A stretch of DNA of 64,000 nt. Origin: Dolomedes plantarius (Eukaryota > Arthropoda > Arachnida > Araneae > Dolomedidae). Location of the stretch: positions 127,001,764 to 127,065,763 of the forward strand of contig OU015503.1 in the NCBI GenBank assembly GCA_907164885.2, read 5' to 3'. The translations under genes were made by a program, and so were the position numbers. Of this stretch, positions 1 to 13,100 are shown one piece after another. The first letter of the stretch is position 1, and each line of letters starts with the position of its first letter. The notes under the pieces were generated by a model. The model was given only the letters and a program-made list of their open reading frames with translations, ran no database searches and was not told the DNA's origin.

Positions 1-343
1 AATGGTAGTAGTACAATAAAGCGAAACCAGGCTAAACAAGAGAGAACAAAAATACGAAACCGCGCATCTCAAATGTTTCGCTCATTGTTTAATTAGAGCG
101 TCCTTCTAGCTCAATCCAGACATTTATATTTCAGGTTCAGTTATTATGAAAAAACGATCGATCCGATAAATTAATGTAAAGCTGCGATATTCTGAACGAA
201 TATTGTGGGAAAACGATGGATCGAGGAACGATCCATGCGGTCATTTTTGCTTGTTTTCTATGGAATTTATTCGGGACTGGGTGAAATAAGCAATACATAT
301 GGGAAAACGATCGTTCGGGGAACGATTGATCAAGATTCCACTG
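1..343. mobile_element. Pogo/Tigger-type MITE (family A), truncated by window edge
   Basis: Ends with the terminal repeat TTCCACTG followed by TA. Internal words (GACTGGGTGAAATAA, TCGGGGAACGATCG) are shared with the copies at 26323 and 27367. Two similar sub-blocks (around 205-240 and 300-330) suggest an internal duplication. No coding capacity seen. Confidence 0.6.
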
Positions 344-519
344 TATACATATACACTGAAAGTTCTCTACATAGGTGTAGTGGGCTTCTAACTTTTGGGG
401 GGGGGGCACGAATTGAATTCAGTTAGGGTCCTCCTCAGCGCATTGACTTTCAGATGGTCCTTAAAATATGAAATATGATTTTTATTAAAATTGAATAACA
501 ATAGAATTGATGTTTGAGT

Positions 520-760
520 AGTATTCAAAAGTTATACAATGAGAAAAAAATATAGCATCGAACATTTGTTATGGATCATATCATTGTTAAAAACAATGTT
601 AAGGCTAAAGATATAATCGGAATCTTCAGTTTTACAGTTTTTACAAGGGAAAAAAACAACTTTCTTAAAAGTTTTGAACAATTTTTTGATTTTAACTGAA
701 CTTCTATTAACGTTTGAATTTATTACAAGTTACCCCCCCCCCCCCCCCGACACTACGTTT
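520..760. repeat. Dispersed repeat, matched in inverted orientation at 63716-63966
   Basis: AT-rich sequence ending in a run of C around 733-748. It aligns as reverse complement to the end of the window; both contain the words for ATAGCATCGAA, ATGGATCATAT, AATCGGAATCTTCAG and GTTCAGTTAAAA. Function unknown; probably the end of a dispersed element. Confidence 0.6.
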
Positions 761-920
761 ATGGTTCTCTATGGTGGTCTGTCATGGTTCTGATAAGAAA
801 TGGCAGTTTTGAGGGGTGGCCATGGAAAAGAGGTTTCTTCCATAACATTGGCTCTAAGGAATTTTAATCTGAACAAAATATGGTTGATTAAAGGGGTGGC
901 CAGGTGGAGACGTTTCACTG
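758..920. mobile_element. MITE family E copy
   Basis: Contains the repeated word CATGGTTCTGA and ends in GTTTCACTG. Related copies are at 22480 and 43697, where the mirrored start GTGAAACTTCTCT is visible. Ends next to (TA)n, consistent with TA target choice. Confidence 0.55.
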
Positions 921-925
921 TGTAT

Positions 926-928
926 ATG

Positions 929-968
<40 letters not shown>

Positions 969-986
969 TATATATATATATATATA
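926..986. repeat. (TA)n microsatellite
   Basis: Nearly pure TA dinucleotide run immediately downstream of a family E MITE. Short open frames across it encode only Tyr/Ile repeats and are not genes. Confidence 0.9.
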
Positions 987-1424
987 ATGTATTAAATATT
1001 ATGCCCTCCATTTCAGCATTTAAACTACCTTTCCTAAATCCAATCCCTAGTTATATTAATTTATCGCTTTTAAAGCCTTAGCTACAGAACTTCCCATGAA
1101 TCGCATGCCTTTGCATTTCTACATGTATATATCTCCGAATTCAGGAGTAGGTTAGCATTGCAAGCCCCAAAATCTGCTGACCCTATAAATTATAGTCACA
1201 TGTCTATCTTGCCTCTCGTGTTTAATATTGAAAGGTGATATTAATTCTGAGACGTACTTCTGGAATGGACAGATGTACTTTTGTTGCTCTAATAAATTAT
1301 TTGGTCCGACTGCTTCCAAATTTAATTTTATTCCTTTCAGGCTGAGTCTAGCTCCAGCCATGTAAATATGAGCTAGTTTTCCCTTTCAGGTGATAATTTA
1401 AAGACATGATGTAATGGGTATATT

Positions 1425-1426
<2 letters not shown>

Positions 1427-1481
<55 letters not shown>
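1427..1481. repeat. (CA)n-(TA)n compound microsatellite
   Basis: A run of CA passes directly into TA. Typical intronic microsatellite; no gene. Confidence 0.9.
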
Positions 1482-1484
<3 letters not shown>

Positions 1485-1852
1485 TGGGTTAGGAGCAAGC
1501 CCATGGCCAAGTATAGTAGTCCCAGCCCCTCCCCATTTGTTCGTTGATCACTCCCTTTCCACTTCTTATTTTTGTATTTTTGAAAGTTAAGCTAGAAAAT
1601 CAAAATTATATTAGAGGTTACAGGAAATGCAACACAAACACTTATAGATCTGAGCTAATTATATATATAAAGGACATACATGTATATAAGTATATATATA
1701 GATATTTATGTATATATTCATTATTCACTTGTTCCAGAGTAAAGAAATGGGTAAAAATTTCATCTATTATGTCTCAAAGTTTGGATGTATCATTACTTTC
1801 TCTTATATTTTTTTCAAAATTTGATGTTTTGTATTTTTTCTATTTTTTTCAG

Positions 1853-1907
1853 AGATGTGAGCTTTGTCCATCTAAAGATGGTGCTTTAAAAAGGACTGAC
1901 AGTGGAG
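1853..1907 (+). CDS. MLLT10: MLLT10 exon: zinc knuckle start
   Basis: Acceptor is a T-rich tract ending TTTTTTCAG; donor is GTAAAT at 1908. It reads RCELCPSKDGALKRTDSG and ends one base into the next Gly codon. The Cys-x2-Cys pair opens the zinc knuckle between the two PHD fingers of AF10-family proteins. A second possible AG two bases downstream would shift the frame and is less likely. Confidence 0.9.
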
Positions 1908-4900
1908 GTAAATGCATTTCTTGTGTATCCTTATTCATCTCAAACCTTCTATTGCTAAGTAAAGTAGCTGCAGGAGGGTTAATACTAACACCATATTTAA
2001 CTGTTAAGAGTCAGTAAGAAAAGAAGTTTCCTCTTAATTTCTGTCAGCATGTTTTCAGATGTTCAAGAAGCTTTGCTCTTTATTTGCATCCAGTAAAGGT
2101 GGAAATACCTATCTATATGAATATATATATATATATATAGTATATAAATATAGTTGATAAATATTAATGTTTGAATATATATACTTGCTTAGGTAAATAT
2201 ATATATGCATATTGATATGTGTATATATAGTTTTATAATAAATTTAAGAAAATTTTTTTTACCTGTATGTTATGCATATTCCCCTGAGGACTAGGATCTT
2301 AAAGTATGCTTAAATAATTTCCTCACCCACATGGCTATAAATTTTAATAGTGATATAGAGAATAAGAATTTTGTTTAAAACAAATTCATTTCCTGTAATG
2401 TGTCAATAAAAACCTCCTGATATAAAAGTAATATTTTATAGCTAAGGGAAGATTTTCCCTTTAAATGAGCTAAAATCTCAAATGCTTATCTTTATAGATC
2501 TGAATTGGAAGGTTATGATATTGATTTAGGGGATTTAGAATGTTAAATAATTACAAGATAAAAAGACTTTTTATATACCATGTTTTTAAATTTCGCTATT
2601 ACGTTAATAGGTTCAATATTACGTTAATAGATGGCGCCTGTAGCGCAGTTACTTTTGGCTGCAGACGCTACTCGTATTTTACGTAATGGATTTTAAAATA
2701 TGGAATAAAGATGGCTAAAAGTATTAAAATAAATCATTGTCATCGTGTTCTGAGCTATTCTAAAAGTTTCAAAATGTCTAGCTAGTCGGGCAGTTAGTTA
2801 AAAATCAATTGCAAGATTTGTACCAACAAACACACACATAAAAAAAACACACCTCAATAAAAAAAGTTGAAAATGTGACTTACACCACTTTGCCTTTCAC
2901 CGCCTCATATGTTGGTTCTTATATATAAGTTGCAAATCATAAAGAGAATAAAATTAACAAAAACGATAAGAGTAATCATTAGTTTACTGCGCTAAAGCTG
3001 CTCGTAAAAAATGTACCATATAAGTAAAATAAATATTGAATATACAGGAGTCAGAATGAAATAGCAAGACCGTGCGGAAATCAAGTGCCGATAGTATAAC
3101 TATAGTACACAGAACATGAAGGCCTTGTAGCTAATGACTGGGGGGAGTTGTGACCCCCCCCCCCCTCTCCGGTTAAAACATGTTTTTAAGCCTAGGCAAC
3201 ATTCCCGGAGGTCACTACAATTCCATAAACCTTACTGAAATTGAAATCATACTTAAAACTAAAAATTGAAATGCAAAAGAAAGCTTAACTGCTAAACCAG
3301 CTACAAACCACAATGTAAACCATAACCAAATGAACCAAACACTAAAACTACAAACATAATATAGACATCTCACACTTCCTACACCAGTTTCAGCCAATAC
3401 TCATTACAGTCACAGTTACTCACCTCCCAAAAACTTGGTTAAAATGTCTTTTGCATTTCATTCTTAAGCTTTCTTTTGTATTTCATTTTTTAGTTTTAAG
3501 TATGATTTCAACTTCAGTAAGGTTTATGAATTGTAGTGACCTCCGGGAGTGTTGCCTAGGCTTAAAAACATGTTTTAACCGGAGAGGGGGTTCACAACTC
3601 CTCCCGGTCATTAGCTACAAGGCCTTCATGTTCTGTTGTACTATACTTATACTATTGGCACTTGATTTCCGTGCGGTCTTGCTATTGCATTCTGACACCT
3701 TTATATTCAGTATTTATTTTACTTATATATATATTTGTATATGTATACATATATATATTTATGTATGTGTGTATTATTGAATCGTTAGTTGATAGGATTT
3801 ATAATGTAGATGGGAAACAAAAGGCATCTTATTTACTCATACATCATCATCAGTAGCCATTACATGAGCGCTTTATAAAGGCACAGTGTTTCTGATGAGA
3901 TATTGTAAGTAATACCTGTGTGGTTAGACAATGCGCTAGTTAAAAATAGAAAAAGTGTTTAAGAGATATCCATCACCACATTGGAGAATTTGAACTGAGG
4001 GAAATGCCATTGTTAGCACTTCTTGTAAGTGAACTATTGAAACAATACAGGAGTCATCCGGAGAAGTAGAACTAAGCATAATAATGAGTAGTTTTTTCAT
4101 TAGAAAACAATGGTTTTAAGGGGAAGGCCAAATCATATTGCAGCTGCAATTAGAGAGTACAGCTATTATTGCAAGAATGCCCATGTTCTAGCAGGAGTTA
4201 TCATTGGATCATCTAATTTACAGTGCATTTGAAAGTATTTAATTTACAGTGCATGTGCTGTGAAAAGGAAATAGATTAAATAGACTATAAGGAAAATTAA
4301 GAAAAGACATAAGGAATCTTAAGAAAAGACACTAAGTTTTAAAAAGATTGTTTTAATACATCTATATAAATAAAAGAAAAACTTTGTCTGTTGGTCGGTC
4401 GGGGAACAATTCTGGGTAGACCGTTTCCGGTATGGCATCCATTGTGAAATTTGGCCATGTTTGAAAGTGTCAAAATCGATTTTTTTTTTTTTTTTTTTTC
4501 CCATGAAAGTATATCAATGTTACTTATTTGGAAAGAGCTTTAAAAACTGATTTTTTCTGCGTACACTTATTCTTTTACTTTAATATTTTTAGAGAGATTT
4601 CAATTCTAAATGCATACTCCACCGAACAAAACGGAACTGCCATGTTTTACGATGTAAACACAGCGTGATTCTCACTAAAAATGAATCCTGAAAAGAAATG
4701 TTTCATTGTGTGCCTAATTTTTAATTATTTTTCTAGTTTCAAACTTTTTAATCATAAATTGATCATTTGTAAATGTTTGGGGGGATTTTTTGGCTATTAA
4801 AAGTGAAAACAATTTAAATTCAAATGAACAGTGATTGTCAAGTGATTCGATAGCCAAGTGAAGCCCGAGCGAAGCCTGGCTAGTAAAAAATAAACTAAAT

Positions 4901-7096
4901 AAATGTCATGGAAATTTTTTTATTTAAAAAAAAATACTTCAATTTATTATGGAAAATTGAAAGCAATCTATGAGATACTTGTATTTCAAGGGTAGAGTTA
5001 AATTAGTCTTAAAGGCCATGTACTTTAGAGTATATTCAAAGAGCATAAACTGGTTAATCTTGATTAGTTTAATTAGGATATTGAAAAGAATACAGCCAAA
5101 TAGTGAAGTGTTAAAATTAATTGTTATTCTATCCCTTTGTTATAAATGTCATAGTTTAGGATTTTGTTGTTATTAATTGATATTAATTCTAGCAAATCAG
5201 TCAGTTCAGTAATTTATTTTTTATAAATTGTAGGTAATTGGTGTAGGGGAGGTTAAGTTGGTGCATTTTGACTGTATATAATTAGGATAATATGTCTATA
5301 AGTTGGCATCTGTTTGTCAATAGTTATTTTTAAAGTAGTTTAAAATACAATAGGCTGGAATATTTGAAGAGTATGATTTATTCATTTATATAAAATACAA
5401 AACATTTATTGTTAAAATAACTATATAGGAAAAATCATGGATTTCCTAAGAAATGTTTTTAAAAAGTAAAGAATGAGATGTAAAACTGAATGCAATTTTC
5501 TCATCAGAATTTTACATCCTGATTCTGCATCCTTGTATATTTTTAGTGGAGAAGCATGTACTATGACTTACCACAGATCTTTGATTTTTTATATTTATAC
5601 ATGCATTTCCTTATGTGTTTTACATTATAAAAAATACATATATTTTTCGTGTAGATTTTTCATGTATAAACATACAATTTTCATACAACAGGTATTTAAT
5701 AATAAGATCTATAATCTATTCTAACAAATCTACATGAAATATTTTGGAAAACATGGTAAAACTTTATTTCCAAGAAACCAGTACATCATAAAAGTCACAA
5801 AAACAATTTCTCTCACAAAAATTACGTACACTGAAATATTTTCCGATAAATTCATAATTAAAATTACCGTCTGCCGCTTTATTTTTATTTTTGAATTGGG
5901 GTGGCATTTAAAATATCATTTGGCTTTGATTTTTGGCTTGCCTACTCTGTAATATCTATTCATTATTTAAAAATGGCTCGTAGTCGTAAAGAAACAATAA
6001 AAAAGCATTCGAAATTGATTATTTTTCAACATAGTGTGGTAAATCAGTTCGGGAATATTGCTAAATTACTTAATTTATCCCATTCTACTGTGGCAGTATG
6101 TGAGTATCTGATAAATGCTTTAAAGAAGAAAATTGGATAGAAAAAGGTAAGAAAAGGTCGTCTAGTAAAGTTAACAAAAGCGTGATCAGAGATTTATAAA
6201 TAGTAATTTGTGAAAAATCCCATGTTTGAATGCTGTAAAGAGTTTTCTGCAGAATTTAATGAAATATTTTCTATTTCAATTTCACCTGAAACTGTTCGAG
6301 CCGAGTTCTCAGAGCAGCTGGATACATGGGCTCTGCCCGTAGAAAATTTTTTGTGATGAGAAAAACAGAGAGCTTAGGCTTTCCTTCGCACTAATCAATG
6401 ATAAATAAGCCCAAAATGTATTGGAATAATTCTTATTTGCCGATGAAAGGAAAGTTAACATTTTTGGTTCGATGGGTGTATAATTGTATGAAGAAGAGGA
6501 AATGAGGGAACTTAATCCAAGAACTTAGTAAGAACAGTTAAGCATGGTGGTGGAGGTGTCCTTGTTGGGAGTGCACATGTCAGCATCAGGACTAGTAATT
6601 TGTTATTTATTGATGGCATAATGAATAAATGCTGGTTTATATAAATATTTTAGAAGACAATTAAAATTATCAGCCCAAAATTCCACGAAAAGCGAACTAA
6701 AAACAATTATGATGGAATAATGGATGAACATTGATGCAGAAATTACAAAAGAACTAGTGCAATCTATTCTGTGATGTTTAAAAGCTGTTGTGGATGCTAA
6801 TGGATATCCTACTAAATATTGATTTAATGAAAAATTAGAATATTTACTAATATGTAGAAAATTTTTACAAGTGTACGATAACTTTTGTGAGATAAAGTTT
6901 TTATTACTTTTTGATTATTGGTTTCTTAGAAATAAAGTTTTACGATGTTTTTAAAATATTTCATGTAGTTTTTTTAGAATAGATTATAGATCTTATTATT
7001 AAATACCCACTCTGAAATATTCATTTTAATTAATGGATAGACCCCTATTTCATTGAAAATCGTAAGTCTACGAACACTTTTGGGAGCCACTGTATA

Positions 7097-7159
<63 letters not shown>

Positions 7160-10100
7160 ATAATAGAATAAGTTTTTTACTTTTCTTGCATATATGTCTT
7201 TTTATCTGTTTATTACTTTAATGTTTTATGCATAATTTTTTATAATATATAAACATTTTTCATGAAAATGCTTGTAGATTTTCGTACAAAAATATTTTTT
7301 AATCAAGAATTTTATAATGTGTATCTATGTTTTTAAAGTATGTCATATGTATGCATTTTTTGTGTTTTCCCGTTGAAAATTTTTCTTACCATTTTTTTTT
7401 TACTCACTAAAGGTTTCTCCCTTATGTACATTAATGTATATGTGTATGTTTTTTATATTAGTTTATCATTCATGTATATTTTTTATATATTTTTTTTGCA
7501 TTATATTTCATATATTTATCAATATATTGTTTATTTATACATATAAATGTATATGTTTTTGTATTCATGCATATATTTCTTGTGAAAACGTTTATCATAA
7601 CATCTTGCTAAAAGACAGCCCTAATGAAACAAAATCTCAAATATATACAACCTCTATTGTTTGAGTGCTGTTTTTAAGAATAATTGACAATTTCAGGTTG
7701 GGCTCACGTTGTTTGTGCACTTTACATTCCTGAGGTGAGGTTTGGAAACGTGACCACTATGGAGCCAATCATACTGCAGTTAGTTCCACAGGATCGCTAT
7801 AATAAGGTAAAAAGTCAAATAAATGTGACATGCTGTAGTGAGAATTTTACTTAGTCTTGAGCTGTCTTATTTTGTTACATCTATCTGAGTTTTATAATTT
7901 TATGCGTATAATTTTTAGCATAAAGTTCACATTCAGATGTATATAACATAAATATATACAATCAATTCCGGTTATTCAGACCGTATTGGGACACAATTAT
8001 TTTAGTCCCAATAACCGGCTGATCCGATTAAATTAACCGATTAATGTATGCCTTTTGTTACAAGATGGATTCGATCCAAATAAGCGGCTGGTCTGATTAG
8101 CTGGTGGTCCAATTAACCGGAATTGACCGTATATATAATATATATACTATTGTCGTGTCTCAACATAGTCTTGTGCTAACCACACATATTTTTCTCAATA
8201 TCGACACAACTGCAGCATAGCTGCTGTGGATGCTTCTTTTGGGGTGTGTTGAGACCACTGGAAAATTGCTCATTGAAGGGCCAAATGGCTAATGGGTGGT
8301 GTGGCTACTTCAGTTCCTAAAGCGTGCCTAAAATACTTCTGCTCGCAGTTGGCAGCACAAAATTCAATGAACTGGTTGATGGTGCAATTTATCCTTCATA
8401 ATCGTAATGAACACCTGCATCTTATTAAAAATATGCCATGTATCTTTCAGCCCCTATTCTCAAGAATAAAAATAGAAGACCTTCGAACGTGTTAGTATTG
8501 AAGTAAAAACAAAGTTTAAACAGGATAAATTTAAGCTAGTAATATGGTATATGTTTTTCCTGCATAGCAACAATATCGTAACTATCATTTAAATATCTTA
8601 TGCATTCTTGTGTCCGACTACACCATGTGATGTATTGTAATGGATCTATCAGCACTAATGTATGCAAATGACTACTTATTACTTATTTTATTTTACTGGC
8701 TGTCTATGCTGTTTGACACTGGTCTTATTTAGATGTTGCTGCGATGCTGGCAGCAGAAGCTGTTTAATGTAATATGTGTTAAGATGAACTCTGATAGGCT
8801 CAGATATTACTGAATTATTTTTTTTTTTATCCTTGAAATTTATTGAGGTATGTCTGAATTATGCGTTCCTATTATTTTAAAATAAAACACTAATTATTTT
8901 TACTTCATGCCTCAGCTTTTTCTTTGCTTCAACTCAACTCTGCTATTTTAAATATTCAATATCAAATAGTTAAATATCGATAACAAGGTTATAGTCCAAG
9001 GCTATAGCCAGCCTACGGAACATAAAAGCACCTTGTATGTATGAGGTACTACCCAAAAGTTCCTGAATCACATACGTAAACGGACGTAACTATGGTCAAA
9101 CGCCACTAGAGGGATCGGCATATATTCTTTGTGAATCAGTATGCCAAGTGGCTTCATTGTAAGTGGTCGTCTTTAAATTTTTTGATTAGTAAATTTTTTG
9201 ATTGTTGTGTCTGCATGTGTTTGTGATTTTGCTATGGGCAATTTGAAGGAGCAGTGGATTTGTATCGAGTTTTGTTTTAAATTCGGTAAGACAGCTGTAG
9301 AAACCAAAAACAAACAACAACAACAACAAAAAAGTTAAAAGAAGCATTCAGGAATGATGCTTTAGACCAAACACAAACTTTTCAGTGGTTCAAACGTTTA
9401 AAAAAATGTCCGAATATCAGTTGATGAAGATGAACATTCCGGACGACCATTAAACGGCATCACACCAGAACATGTTGTTTCTGTGCGGAATGTAGTTGTG
9501 AATAATCGTAGGCAGACCATTCAAGACATCTGTAACATTGTGGGATTATCCTTTGATACATGCCAGCAGATTTTATCAGAAGAATTAACTAGGTGAAGGA
9601 TAGCACCAAAGTTTGTGCCATGGCTCTTAAGTGACAAACAGAAACAATGTCACATGAATCTCTCTACAGACTTGAAAGATCAGCTGCGAACTGATCCAGA
9701 CTTTCTTTCTAAGGTCATCACAGGTGACGAAAGTTGGTTTAATGGGTATGATCCCGAAACGAAACAACAATCGTCACATTGGAAAAGCCCTTCTTCACCT
9801 TGTCCAAAGAAAGCCCATTAACCTTTAGCTTACGGGGCCAATTTTCTCGATTCCCTCTTTTGGACGGGAAATTTCATACCCCCTTTGTAAGAATGGCAAT
9901 TTAGGGGGTTATATATATTCATTCTTGGCCCCGTATTCTTGGGATACATGCTATCCCACCCCGTAAGGAAAAGGTTAAGTTAAGAGCAACTTCAATTCCT
10001 TACTGATCTGTTTTTTTTTTTTATACTGAAGGGATTATCTGCAAGAACTTTGTACCTGTGGGTCAGACGATTAGTGCAGAATTTTACCATGATGTCCTGT

Positions 10101-13100
10101 GGTGCCTAAGGGAGGACATGAGAAGGAAACGTCCACAGATGTGGTATTAGGATGACTGGGTTCTCCACCATGATAATGAGAGGCCTCATAATGCTTTCAT
10201 CATACAGCATTTTTTGGCAAAAAACAACATGGCCATTGTTCGTCATTTACTTGACTCTTTCAACCTAGATCCTTGCGACTTTTTCCTCTTTCCAAAGCTG
10301 AAAATCAATTTGATGGGACATAAATTCGACACAATAGAGGAGATTCAAGCTGAATCACAGATGGTGCTGAACTTCCAGCAGGCATTGCTTTCGTGACAGA
10401 AACTCCGGGATCGGTGTTTACAATCCCAAGGAGACTACTTTGAAGGTGACGGTAGCGAATAAGATCAAGGTATTCTACAAGTTTGTTTATCGATATGTTT
10501 CGGAAACTTTTGGGTATCACCTCGTATATTTGTATGTGTATGTAAGTTTGTACCTCTAAGCACATTGAATCCATAGACTAGAAAGTCCTGTGAGGTCAGT
10601 GTGTAGGAGAAGGCATGAGTCCTCCAGACGTCACCCCTCAGTCATAATGGAGGTGGCACCTGGCTAAAGTCTGACTCCGGTCCTTATGGTGGCATTGTAA
10701 ACTGGGGCCACATTCGTCTGTCTGTAGTCAAGTGTGGCATATTCTGGCCAGAGGGGCATAATGTACAATAACACAAGTGTCACAGGGTCGATGAAAGGAA
10801 CAATCAATACTTATCTCTGTGTGTACTCAGTTCTAGTCTCTTCTCTCCAACATTCATACAAGTAATTTGTCAACATATCTGATGTAATTACGATCACAGT
10901 GAATGAAATATACTTGTTCTATGAAGGGTGTGTCAAATGATAACCCCCAGTCCATCATTTTGTGATGAAATACCAATTTTCTCAGACTCAGGAGGGAAAA
11001 AGCTTCAGATAATTCACTACAATCTAGAATCATCAATGGGAAGTTTATAGTATAATCCATGGATAATAGATACAAAATTCTAGTAATACATTTAAGTGCT
11101 TGAAATAATTTTATTTGCATGCGTATGGTATTGGGTCATCTCTCTGTTATTCATAGATTACATCAAGCTAAAAAGCCCATTAATAATACTGTAAGCTGCA
11201 CATTAAATATGTGACAGGCAGTGTTTAATGTATATTTGCCTTTTTAATGTCTTTTTTTTTTCTTTAAGCTCTGCTACATTTGTGAAGAACAAGGCAAAGA
11301 ATCTAAAGCTAGTGTCGGAGCCTGCATGCAATGTAACAAATCTGGTTGTAAGCAATATTTCCATGTTACATGGTGAGTATTATTTTCTTTAATGCTGCCC
11401 TTAGCTCTAGCAAGCAAAACATGGTAGCTGAAAAAATTACCATGTCCAGTCAAATGATTGCTTTTCAACTTTTGGTTAACAGTATGTCGATTTTTCAATA
11501 TCCATCTCTCTTCTTTTTCTGTTTCTTGGAAAAACAATTTAATATTTTTGAGGTGATTAACATTTTAACGTTGAGCATCGATTTTTATTTATTTATATTA
11601 TTTTTTTTTAATGCTTTTATCATGATCTGCAACTAAATAAAAGGGAGGGGACATTGACAGATTTTAACTTAAATTTCTTATGTATATGAAAAGAATGTGT
11701 CAAGTAAAATATTGCAATGGTAAATAAAGTCTCAAAAATCACGTAGCATATATGTCTATGAAAAGTATGCACTGTAGAAACATACCCTGTATTTGTGTAA
11801 AAGATGCAGTGAACAATAAATTGGGTATTCTATTATCTACATATATAAAACAGTTCTGTAACTGACTGACTGACTGACTGATAACGCACAGACCAAACTG
11901 CTGAACCTAAAGGACTGAAATTTGGCATGGTGATTCTTGTTATAGTGTAGGGGTGCACTAAGAAAAGATTTTTCAAAAAATTCTTAGAATTTTTAAATTC
12001 AATTTTTAAGCTACTTTTTTAACATTTTTTAAAGTTTGCATTTAAAATAATAATTTGAGGGTTATAAAATTTATATCATAAGAAAGATCATTAAAATTTC
12101 TTTAAAATGAAATTGTTTTTGAATCTTTACCTCTATTTTTTGACTTTTGGTGAATTTTAAAAAATTTATTTTTAGAAATTAATTTATTGAATGCTGATCA
12201 CATGGTTTCTCTTCTTTTTGTGATACTTCAAATTAATTTTGCATCAGATGGATTTCAACAAAATAAATTGACAAAAAAATATTAAAATACGGTAAAAGAT
12301 AAAAGTTTACCACTATACTAATTGAGATGGAAGTTTTTTAAGAATTAGTTAATTCAAATGAGTATTTTTTATGGGTATTAAACATACAATTGCATACATT
12401 GACCATTGTATTTTATTTGAACATTTTCTTCTACATTATTTTGTCTATAAAAATATCCTTTACGATTTTTTTTATTAAATATATAATTTTTTTTTTTAAA
12501 TTTTTAAAAAATATTTTTGCTTTAATTAATTTTGCATTGCAAGGAAAAATACATTGGCTGTTGTATTTAATTTGAATGTACTCTGTAGCGAAGCACAGGT
12601 ATTCAGAATAAGCAATTATTGAATAAGAAAAAAATATTCTGTTCCTTTTAAATAGTAAAAAAAACTGTGTGAATATAACATACTTTATATATTCTAGAAT
12701 TATGTTGGTGTTATTTTTCTTACGATTATTTAGGTTTTGTCTTTAATTATAAAATCTATAGTTCAAATTAAAGTGGAATTTAAAAAAATTATTTAATAGT
12801 TCTTTTTTTATTATTATCAAGTTATATATGTAGTGTATTACCTATTTTCAGTCAGGAAAAATACAGGGTTATCAGGAAAGAATCATCTGAATACAAAATT
12901 TAATATTTTCCATAATTATAAACAGAAAATTATAATTTATATGTCATTGTAAAGGAAAAATTTAAATTTTTTTTTCACAGGTGTTCGATATGACTTCCTT
13001 TAGTCAGCCGTATAATATCATTGCAATATGCCACTTCTTTCCAAACACGTTGTAATGTTTCACTATTAACTGTTTGTAAAGCATCAAAAGTGCATTGTTT

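Larger units (their letters stand above)
9040..10526 (+). mobile_element. Mariner-family transposon relic
   Basis: Ends TATGAGGTACTACCCAAAAG at left and the inverted CTTTTGGGTATCACCTCGTA at right, flanked by T/A-rich DNA. About 1.49 kb, including a 0.16-kb nested insertion. Mariner elements of this subfamily are usually about 1.3 kb. Confidence 0.85.

Noticed and set aside
800..1081. Open frames encoding Tyr/Ile repeats over (TA)n tracts (also 26348, 37025, 37556)
   Set aside because: Products of TA microsatellites; only the exon part of the 37025 frame is real.
1544..2017. 157-codon open frame on + strand
   Set aside because: Only 1853-1907 is coding (AF10 exon). The rest is AT-rich intron translation through a microsatellite and the splice signals.
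3215..3780. Open frames in the fold-back element
   Set aside because: They translate the inverted arms and spacer; the similar peptides (FQFLVLSMISISVRFM and FHFLVLSMISTSVRFM) reflect the palindrome.
10854..11120. Reverse open frame, similar in part to 42607-42876
   Set aside because: The likeness is one 21-nt block (GTGATxAAATACCAATTTTCT) plus weak resemblance; no terminal structure or protein family, so at most a decayed repeat.
11859..11881. CTGA repeat as a CRISPR-like or regulatory array
   Set aside because: It is a tetranucleotide microsatellite inside a Helitron-like element; no spacers.
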